Of a DNA stretch of 64,000 nt, positions 58,239 through 64,000 are shown piece after piece. Below the pieces are notes generated by a model. It ran no database searches. It was not told where the DNA came from and was given only the letters and a program-made list of their open reading frames with translations. The translations under genes and the position numbers were made by a program. How positions within the stretch are numbered: the stretch's first letter is position 1; each line of letters opens with the position of its first letter. Source of the DNA: Planctomycetaceae bacterium (GTDB lineage: Bacteria; Planctomycetota; Planctomycetia; Planctomycetales; Planctomycetaceae); NCBI GenBank assembly GCA_021732995.1, contig JAKFWA010000099.1, positions 17,693-81,692 on the forward strand. The letters run 5' to 3'.

Positions 58239-59231
58239 ATGTCTTCCAATCTGAAGTTCAACCCGTCGCAAATTGTGACGACCTTCGAAGAGTTTCAGTC
58301 TGCCCCTGTTGTCCAGTTGGGGACGACTCTGCTGGAGCTGGCTCAACTTTTTGCTCGTCTTGAGGTCCGGCACGCAGTCGTGCGGGGCGAAGACGGCCGG
58401 CTGGTAGGAATTGTGTCGACGCAGCATCTGCAAGATGCGATGCGTGATCTGGACGACAACATCGCCCCCGCGTGGCATTCAAGGGCGGTGGAATCGTTAC
58501 TGCCGATCAATCTGGCGGAGTCGCAAGCCGAAGCGTCACCTGAGCAGTCGTCGGCCGCGGCGCGAGAAGTCGACTGCGTTTCCGTGCGCGAAGGTTCGTC
58601 GCTGGTGGCGCTGATGACAAACAATGACGTGCTTTTCAGTTGGAATCGCCTGGAGCCGACGCTTGCGCGGGCAGCGCTGGATACGCTCACGCAACTACCG
58701 AATCGAGCTCACTTCGAACGACGCTTCGAATCAGAATGGCAACGAGCCTCGCGACTCGGTTTGTCGCTGGGCGTGCTGATTGTGGACGTCGATCATTTCA
58801 AAGAGATCAACGACGGCTTCGGACATCTGCGGGGCGACCTGGTATTGGCGTCCGTAGCCCGCTGCTGCCAGAGCTATTTGCGCTCATATGATCTGGTGGC
58901 TCGCTTTGCGGGTGATGAGTTCATCGCGCTGACGTGCGGTTGCAGCGCAGAAGATATCGATCTGCCGATCCGACGGTTGCAGAGCGCGACTCGCGAGTTG
59001 CAGCTTCGTTTCGGTGATCGGCGGATTTCGGTGTCGTTATCGATCGGTGCGGCTGTGATTTGTGCTGGGCTCGATCAACGTCGACCGAGCGACCTGTTGG
59101 ACGCTGCGGACAAGTGCTTGTACCTGGCGAAACAGCAGGGACGAGATCGAGCCTTCCGTGCGGAATTGCACGCGGATGGCTCGCTGAGTTCGGCGATTCG
59201 CGTTGATGCCGCCCCCGCGCACGCCGAGTAG
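58239..59231 (+). CDS. CBS-domain diguanylate cyclase (AGDEF)
   Basis: A 330-residue protein. Residues 10-140 form a CBS pair (LEVRHAVVRGEDGRLVGIVS, and a weaker second half ending LVALMTNNDVLFSW). Residues 155-315 are a GGDEF domain: LDTLTQLPNRAHFERRF, VDVDHFKEINDGFGHLRGD and the active-site loop LVARFAGDEFIAL, in which the first Gly of GGDEF is Ala; AGDEF is known from active enzymes. RxxD (RSYD) lies five residues before it, the usual inhibitory c-di-GMP site. It should make c-di-GMP from GTP, with the CBS pair as a possible nucleotide sensor. The ATG at 58239 follows GGGAG by about 7 bases. No membrane segment is seen. Confidence 0.87.
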   Translation: MSSNLKFNPSQIVTTFEEFQSAPVVQLGTTLLELAQLFARLEVRHAVVRGEDGRLVGIVSTQHLQDAMRDLDDNIAPAWHSRAVESLLPINLAESQAEASPEQSSAAAREVDCVSVREGSSLVALMTNNDVLFSWNRLEPTLARAALDTLTQLPNRAHFERRFESEWQRASRLGLSLGVLIVDVDHFKEINDGFGHLRGDLVLASVARCCQSYLRSYDLVARFAGDEFIALTCGCSAEDIDLPIRRLQSATRELQLRFGDRRISVSLSIGAAVICAGLDQRRPSDLLDAADKCLYLAKQQGRDRAFRAELHADGSLSSAIRVDAAPAHAE

Positions 59232-59274
59232 CGCCGCGGAGTTCGACAACGGTCAGAGTTCAGGTCTGCCTCGG

Positions 59275-59838
59275 CTACCTAACGAGTCGGCTGATTTCTT
59301 TGAACTCGGGAGTGCCGGCGCGTTCGCACCACTCGAAGAGGACTGATTCCGTTGTCGTGATGATCGCCCCGAAGCTGGCGAGCCGTTGCAGGGCGATCTG
59401 CTTGTCGAGCGGCCTGCGGCTGCCGACCGCATCCGCGACGACGTAAACTCGAAAGCCGTAGCTCAGCAGGTCCAGAACCGTTTGCTGCACGCAGACGTGA
59501 GTTTCGACGCCCGCCACAACGATCTTGAAACGTCCTTCTGGATCATCCGAGGAAGTGCCCCAATTGAGGCACTTCAGGCAACTGAATTCGAGTTTCTCCA
59601 GACGCGTGGGCAGGTGCTCGGCTAACTGGGAAATTGTCGATCCGAGTCCTTTAGGGTACTGTTCGGTCGCATAGACGGGAACTTGCAGGATCTTGGCACC
59701 GGCGATCAGTTTGCCGCAGTTCGCAGCCACTTCGGTGTGCTGATCAATCACCGGAACCAGCTTCTCCTGCATGTCGATGATGAGCAGTCGCGACTCGGCG
59801 CGCGACAGAAGTTCGTGGCTGCGAATGAGGTCAGTCAT
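59275..59838 (-). CDS. Isochorismatase-family cysteine hydrolase
   Basis: A 187-residue hydrolase of the isochorismatase-like (YcaC) group. The Asp-Lys-Cys triad is seen: Asp in LLIIDMQEKLVPV, Lys in TRLEKLEFSC and Cys in VAGVETHVCVQQTVLDL. Substrates of this group include isochorismate, nicotinamide and small amides; none can be fixed here. The ATG at 59838 (MTDLIRSHELL) has GGA about 7 bases upstream and fits the family N terminus; the extension to 59949 has no match. It is divergent from the alpha/beta hydrolase gene, with an inverted repeat in the gap. Confidence 0.88.
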   Translation of the reverse strand: MTDLIRSHELLSRAESRLLIIDMQEKLVPVIDQHTEVAANCGKLIAGAKILQVPVYATEQYPKGLGSTISQLAEHLPTRLEKLEFSCLKCLNWGTSSDDPEGRFKIVVAGVETHVCVQQTVLDLLSYGFRVYVVADAVGSRRPLDKQIALQRLASFGAIITTTESVLFEWCERAGTPEFKEISRLVR

Positions 59839-59975
59839 AAGATTCCGCTGAGTGTCAGGTTCCAGAAATGCAGTGTGAGCGAGAGGCGACAGCGTCGGGC
59901 TCGTGGGTAAAGAATCTTTGCCCCACGAGCGCATCGGCTGGTAACTCACCTCTCGTCGCAGTTTGAGCGATAACC

Positions 59976-60000
59976 GTTGAACTGCCTACAGTGGTTCAAC
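59976..60000. promoter_or_regulatory. Inverted repeat in a divergent promoter region
   Basis: GTTGAAC and GTTCAAC form 7-bp perfect half-sites around 11 bases. The gap between the divergent starts at 59838 and 60035 is 196 bases, and the repeat is 35 bases before the plus-strand gene. It could be an operator; no regulator gene is adjacent. Confidence 0.35.
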
Positions 60001-60034
60001 GTTTTACGGGCCACTGAAGCGAGGGTTACGTGCC

Positions 60035-61249
60035 ATGCCACAGCACAATCGGTTTCGTCATCAGGCGTACCCGACCGCTCCTGCCCTGCAGCCGCAGTTG
60101 TTGAAACTGACAAGTTCCGTGTCCACAGAGCCCGGGGCCTATGCGGCGCTGCACACTCGACACCGCGTTCGCGAGGTCATCGTCGTGCACGGCACGTTCG
60201 TCGGCGATGACCCGCTGGGGATTTCGGCGGCTCTACGATCGGCCGGTGGTGGTGTGCCCTTGATTGGCGACGCGATGGCTTCGTTCGCGAAGTCCGTCAG
60301 TGACCTCACGAAACACACCACTGACGACACGATGAAGGACGTCGCCAATTACTCGCGTGAGTTTTGCGAAGCGTTTCAGCGACTGGTGGGTCAGGACCCG
60401 CGCGTCGGACTTCTGGAGCCCGGCTGGTCGAGTCAGAATCATCATCTCGCGCGAGCTGATCTGGCCGTGCGTCTGTTGTGCTATCTGGACGGGTTGCAGC
60501 TTGATCCGCAGCACGAGCGCGTGCTGTTGTGGGGACACAGTCATGCGGGGCAGGGGTTTGCTTTGCTCAGCAATCTCCTGGCGAACGATCGTGATGCGGT
60601 GGAGCGTTTCTTTGAGGTGGCCGGGGACGGTCGTGACGAGCACTGGAAGCAAGCGAAAGACATTCTGGAAAGGTTGGGCGGACCGCATCCATTGGCTCGC
60701 TCCGTGCTGTTGGTGACGTTCGGAACGCCGGTGCGCTACGGCTGGGATTCATCGGGCTATCACTACCTGCTGCACGTGTCTCATCATCAGCCGCTGGATG
60801 CGGACCATCCGACTCAAGGCCGCGCGTTATACCCGTTGCCGCGCCGGGAAGACCTGATGCAAGCCAAAGGCGGCGACTGGGTGCAGCTCGGCGGTATTGT
60901 GGGGACTGATTCGCCGACAATGCGTGATCGCAAGGTGATCGAGAGCTATGGCGGACTGTTTGAAGAAGACTTGGCCGCGCCGGATCTGACATCAGCCCCT
61001 CCGTCAATCGTGCCGCTGAAGCTGCGGCATCTGTGCGCTCGCTGGAAGCTGGGCACGCGAGTGCATGCCGATGGTCGCAACTTGCTGGTCGACTATGAAC
61101 CCTGCGGCCGCAAGTGGCTGGGACGCCCCGTTGAGGAGGCAGTGCTAGGGCATGGCGTGGCGACCACGATCGACTGGTTACCCGCGCACTTGAAGTTGGT
61201 TCTCGACTGGTTTGAGACGGATCGAGTGACGCCGTTGCTCAATGCCTAA
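60035..61249 (+). CDS. Alpha/beta-hydrolase-like protein of unknown substrate
   Basis: A 404-residue protein. The nucleophile elbow GHSHAG is in VLLWGHSHAGQGFALLSNLL, preceded by VREVIVVHGTFVGDDPLG, the usual oxyanion-hole strand. A helical stretch follows (ANDRDAVERFFEVAGD), and SVLLVTFGTPVRYGWDSSGY comes next, where the acid residue could lie; the His may be in LGHGVATT near the C terminus. I do not recognise a named family. No signal peptide is evident. A GAGGG site lies about 10 bases before the ATG. Its stop is 4 bases from that of the convergent C45-type gene. Confidence 0.7.
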   Translation: MPQHNRFRHQAYPTAPALQPQLLKLTSSVSTEPGAYAALHTRHRVREVIVVHGTFVGDDPLGISAALRSAGGGVPLIGDAMASFAKSVSDLTKHTTDDTMKDVANYSREFCEAFQRLVGQDPRVGLLEPGWSSQNHHLARADLAVRLLCYLDGLQLDPQHERVLLWGHSHAGQGFALLSNLLANDRDAVERFFEVAGDGRDEHWKQAKDILERLGGPHPLARSVLLVTFGTPVRYGWDSSGYHYLLHVSHHQPLDADHPTQGRALYPLPRREDLMQAKGGDWVQLGGIVGTDSPTMRDRKVIESYGGLFEEDLAAPDLTSAPPSIVPLKLRHLCARWKLGTRVHADGRNLLVDYEPCGRKWLGRPVEEAVLGHGVATTIDWLPAHLKLVLDWFETDRVTPLLNA

Positions 61250-61253
61250 GAAA

Positions 61254-62231
61254 TCAATGCATGAGACGCGTCGGCACGAAGAGACGCACCGTGCGTTGTC
61301 GCGGTCGGAAGATCATGTGCTGCGCGGTGATGTTTTGAATGACCGACGGGTCGGTGAGAGCGTAGAGGAGTTGAGCGTCTTCAATGGTTTGCTGGGAGTT
61401 ATGGTTCTCAAAGAAGCCGCTCAATGCCTCGAAGCGGCTGCAAGACGTTGAAGCCAATTGATCGCCGGTGCGTGCCGCCTGACACTTGCCGAGCAGGCGA
61501 TAGTCGTTCGTGGTAACGAGCGGTTCGTCGAGCACCGGCCAGCGCAGTTGATGCTGCGTCGGCGTGCGCTCGATGACGACGCGCTGCTGATTGTCGCTGC
61601 CGACGAGTGTGAAGAGCGCGGACATCATCAGCCGGGCTTCACTCAACCAGCGCAGCGCCTGATCGAAATCCTGAGCCTGTTCAACGACTCGTCTGAGATG
61701 CAGCAGCACCGGGTAGCCGAGCCGGTTCATGCCTTCTTTGCTGGCGACGGCGTTGAGGACCACCGCGAAGCCGCGTTCGGATAAGCCGCTGACGGTGCCG
61801 ATCGCTCCGGGCCAGCCGGCTTGTGTGAACTGCACGACGCCCCGCCGCGTGTACTTCACGACTCGGCTGCTGCGTGCCAGCAACTCTTGAGGGAAGAAGT
61901 CCATATTGCGGGCAAGGATCGGGCCATCGGGCGTCGCGAGTGCGATCGTTGAACAACCCATCTGGCTGACGATGAAGTCGTAGATCAGGTTGGCGATGAA
62001 GACCAATGATGGATCGGCACCCACGACATTGGCGATCTGCAGAGCTTCGCGTCGGAAGATGCCCATCGTTCGCAGGTGCAGCGGGCCTGCGAGTCGCAGC
62101 GCTGTTGATGGCAGGTTGGCTTGAACGTCCGCCAGTAGCCGCTTGACTTCAATCACCGCGTCTTCGGGGATGTGAGCGAAGCCATCCTGGCGATCGAGTG
62201 CGATCTCAACCGCTCCACATTCCTGCCACAT
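61254..62231 (-). CDS. C45-type (acid-ceramidase/choloylglycine-like) Ntn hydrolase
   Basis: A 325-residue protein with the linear-amide C-N hydrolase signature MGCSTIALATPDG and ILARNMDFF. In this superfamily the Cys becomes the N-terminal nucleophile after self-cleavage, giving a roughly 90-residue alpha chain and a 230-residue beta chain. Asn in NMDF and an Arg/Asp set complete the site. Further parts are GWPGAIGTVSGLSERGFAV and the late TTNDYRLLGKCQAARTGDQL. Substrates include amidated lipids, bile salts and beta-lactam side chains in the wider group; here unknown. It follows the DUF1501 gene by 36 bases, with a hairpin between, and may share its transcript. No signal peptide is visible. 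Confidence 0.78.
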   Translation of the reverse strand: MWQECGAVEIALDRQDGFAHIPEDAVIEVKRLLADVQANLPSTALRLAGPLHLRTMGIFRREALQIANVVGADPSLVFIANLIYDFIVSQMGCSTIALATPDGPILARNMDFFPQELLARSSRVVKYTRRGVVQFTQAGWPGAIGTVSGLSERGFAVVLNAVASKEGMNRLGYPVLLHLRRVVEQAQDFDQALRWLSEARLMMSALFTLVGSDNQQRVVIERTPTQHQLRWPVLDEPLVTTNDYRLLGKCQAARTGDQLASTSCSRFEALSGFFENHNSQQTIEDAQLLYALTDPSVIQNITAQHMIFRPRQRTVRLFVPTRLMH

Positions 62232-62248
62232 AAGCGTCCGCTGCTCCC

Positions 62249-62262
62249 GCGACGAAAGTCGC
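62249..62262. repeat. Small hairpin between DUF1501 and C45 genes
   Basis: GCGAC-GAAA-GTCGC makes a 5-bp stem with a stable GNRA-like loop on the plus-strand reading. It sits just beyond the DUF1501 stop and is part of a GTAGGTCGAGCGACTTTCGT stretch on the minus strand whose TAG supplies that stop. Confidence 0.5.
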
Positions 62263-62267
62263 TCGAC

Positions 62268-63650
62268 CTACACGAGTTCACGAATCGGTCGAGCGGAGTC
62301 TTCGACGAGATACTGCGGGCGACCGTTGTTGTCCTGGATCGTGATTGCTGACGAATCAATCCCCAGATTGTGATACAGCGTCGCGTAGATTTCGCCCCAT
62401 GTCACGGGTCGGGATGCGGCTTCTCCGGCCAGGCGATCCGTCGAGCCAATCACCTGCCCGGTCTTCATACCGCCGCCAGCCATGATCGCACAATTAACCT
62501 GCGGCCAATGGTCGCGACCGACTTGCGCGCTGATCTTGGGAGTTCGGCCGAACTCACCCGCGATTAGCACCGTGCAGTCCTTATCGAGTCCGCGTTCATG
62601 CAGGTCTTCAATCAACGCGCTGACGCACTGATCGAAGATCGGAAAATCTTCCTGTTCACGCAGGAAGATGGAATTGTTCGCGCGGCCTTCGGCATTCGTG
62701 CCGCCGTGCCAGTCCCACTTGCTGTAGTTGAGTGTCACAACTCGAGCACCAGCTTCGACCAGTCGCCGCGCAACCAGCAGGCTTTGGGGCACTCGCGGTG
62801 CGCCATTGCTGTCGATCATGATGTTCGGGTTGCCGGTGCCATACCGAGCGACCGTGCGCGGATCTTCTTTAGAAAGATCAAGAGCTTCAGCCAGCTTGGA
62901 TGAGGTCAATAATCCCATCGCCTGTTCGGCAAAGTGATCCATGCCGTGCATCATGCGCGTGGCGTCGGCGTCGCGTTTGAACTGATCCAAACTTTTCATC
63001 AGCGAATGGCGGTCGCCTAATCGCTCGAGCGTCACGCCGTTGAGCACCATGTCGGCGCGAGTCGGTCCCATCGGGCGGAACGGTGACTGCGCCGCTCCGA
63101 GGAAGCCCGGGCCGGGTTCGTTGTACGGGCCGTGAGTGCACGTGTAGCACAGGCTGACATACGGCGGGGTTGTACCACTCGCCGAACCCGTCATTTTCGC
63201 GACGGCCGAACCGAATTGAGGCCAGCCGCCCGACGGCTTTGGCTTGCGTGGGTGGAAGCCGGTGAAGACTTGAATGGCATCGTGATCGGCCTGATTACCG
63301 ACCAGCGAGCGAACGATCGCCAGCTTGTCGCCCATCTGCGCCAGCTTGGGTAACGCCTCGCAGATCTCCATGCCCGGCACGTTGGTGTGGATCGGACGCC
63401 ACGGCCCGGCAACCTCTTTGGGAGCGTATGGCTTCAAGTCGATCATGTCCTGATGCGGAGGGCCTCCGACCAGATAGATCATGATAATCGACTTATTCGA
63501 GCGCCGGATGCCGGCGTCAGACTCGGCCTTGAGGAGACTGGGTAGCGTCAGACCGCCCAGCGCCAGACTGCCGATCTTCAGGAAGTTACGCCGCGACAGT
63601 CCATCGCAAAAACTGCTACCAGGGTAGGGGCGGCCAAGAAGAGTCAGCAT
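62268..63650 (-). CDS. DUF1501 protein, Tat-exported (third copy)
   Basis: A 460-residue DUF1501 protein. The Tat signal SRRNFLKIGSLALGGLTLPS is plain. Landmarks are MIYLVGGPPHQDMIDLKPY, GNQADHDAIQVFTGFHP, ARVVTLNYSKWDWHGGTNAE and IAGEFGRTPKISAQVGRDHW. It is closer in layout to the 45012-46397 protein (long form) than to the 428-residue one. The ATG at 63650 has GGAG about eight bases upstream; the TTG at 63665 overlaps that site. Unlike the other two, it has no DUF1549/DUF1553 partner in view; instead a C45-type hydrolase follows. The upstream partner may lie beyond the window. Confidence 0.9.
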   Translation of the reverse strand: MLTLLGRPYPGSSFCDGLSRRNFLKIGSLALGGLTLPSLLKAESDAGIRRSNKSIIMIYLVGGPPHQDMIDLKPYAPKEVAGPWRPIHTNVPGMEICEALPKLAQMGDKLAIVRSLVGNQADHDAIQVFTGFHPRKPKPSGGWPQFGSAVAKMTGSASGTTPPYVSLCYTCTHGPYNEPGPGFLGAAQSPFRPMGPTRADMVLNGVTLERLGDRHSLMKSLDQFKRDADATRMMHGMDHFAEQAMGLLTSSKLAEALDLSKEDPRTVARYGTGNPNIMIDSNGAPRVPQSLLVARRLVEAGARVVTLNYSKWDWHGGTNAEGRANNSIFLREQEDFPIFDQCVSALIEDLHERGLDKDCTVLIAGEFGRTPKISAQVGRDHWPQVNCAIMAGGGMKTGQVIGSTDRLAGEAASRPVTWGEIYATLYHNLGIDSSAITIQDNNGRPQYLVEDSARPIRELV

Positions 63651-64000
63651 GGCGGGGAACTCCAAAGCGAGGGTAGGAACGCGTCGAGTTCAAAGCAGGG
63701 CAGGTGAGATCACTTATCGGGCGGAGACAGTAGAGCCGTCCACGCTGTGGTTCCACAATCCAATCTTTCGGGTTTCAGCGGATTTCGGGGGACACCACAG
63801 AGCAGCGACGCGGCGTGTCTGTGGAACGTAGCTGAATTCGTAAGAATTCAGACGCTTTACCCCGGAGACTGAATTCTCACGAATTCAGCTACTCCAGATC
63901 CTTCACCCCCCACAGCGCGTGGCATCAGTCGCAACTTGACTGCCGGTCCGTAGACTGTGCTGTTGACTGACCTGACACACTTCCGGAAACGCGCGTTATG
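63651..64000. other. Intergenic end of the window
   Basis: The last 350 bases hold a long hairpin (63828-63892) and no supported gene. The final three bases are ATG, which could start a plus-strand gene, but nothing more can be said. Confidence 0.4.
63828..63892. repeat. Long hairpin element (24-base arms)
   Basis: Arms at 63828-63851 and 63869-63892 are complementary at 23 of 24 positions (one G-U) with a 17-base loop. Each arm contains CTGAATTC-type palindromes. It has the same style as the 34923-34994 element but a different sequence. Confidence 0.85.

Noticed and set aside
57934-58254. 106-codon frame before the diguanylate cyclase gene
   Set aside because: No start signal, basic low-information composition, and it overlaps the cyclase start in another frame.
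63998-64000. ATG at the very end as start of a further gene
   Set aside because: Only one codon is visible, so no claim can be made.

Overview
The window looks like a chromosomal stretch of a planctomycete (Planctomycetaceae-like). The reasons are three Tat-exported DUF1501 proteins, a DUF1549/DUF1553 protein with haem-type Cys motifs, a giant beta-strand-repeat surface protein ending in a metalloprotease-like motif, a heparinase-like enzyme, many signal-peptide proteins of unknown role, and frequent starts with weak Shine-Dalgarno sites. All calls come from reading the sequence and translations; no database search was run.

Layout. (1) 1-20894, plus strand: one open reading frame, cut by the left edge, encodes at least 6,963 residues of a cysteine-free repeat protein. 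It has several nested tandem repeat families, one autotransporter-type repeat, four malectin-like modules near the C terminus and a terminal HExxHxxGxxD motif. A hairpin terminator candidate follows. (2) 20982-25983, minus strand: MBL-fold hydrolase, short-form alpha-glucan phosphorylase, an exported protein of unknown function and a SelW/Rdx-type protein coupled to it by a 4-base overlap. (3) 26165-30770, plus strand: housekeeping block dnaX-ybaB-recR, then rpoN. dnaX carries an A10 run with a downstream hairpin that looks built to make a short gamma form. (4) 31265-34371, plus strand: two DGPF/YciI proteins (one fused to a VOC domain) and an ECF42-like sigma factor, with a matching candidate promoter upstream and a nested inverted-repeat island before the sigma gene. 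A MoaD-like protein converges on it. (5) 35243-48084, minus strand: a block of exported proteins. It starts with a small Ig-like protein whose start codon abuts an RNA hairpin, followed by two DUF1501 proteins, a pre-peptidase-domain protein, a DUF1549/DUF1553 protein, a BNR-repeat protein and a heparinase-like protein. (6) 48204-51994, minus: MMPL/RND transporter and ScpB. (7) 52242-55610, plus: small conserved protein, CehA/McbA-type PHP hydrolase, methyltransferase. (8) 55588-57734, minus: zinc-ribbon/TM/HtrA-type protease coupled to a second SelW-like protein. (9) 58239-63650: diguanylate cyclase, isochorismatase-type hydrolase, alpha/beta hydrolase, C45-type Ntn hydrolase and a third DUF1501 protein.

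The intergenic gaps hold several families of hairpin repeats. One, built around GGACAATCYTGTCC, occurs four times. Others are long near-perfect stems (26/27 and 23/24 matches) that look like dispersed, REP- or MITE-like palindromes.

The strongest points for follow-up are the recent repeat amplification and modular end of the giant protein, the predicted dnaX slippage site, the ECF42 regulon with its predicted promoter, and the hairpin sitting directly on the start codon of the exported-protein operon. No CRISPR array, tRNA, rRNA, prophage or transposase was recognised.
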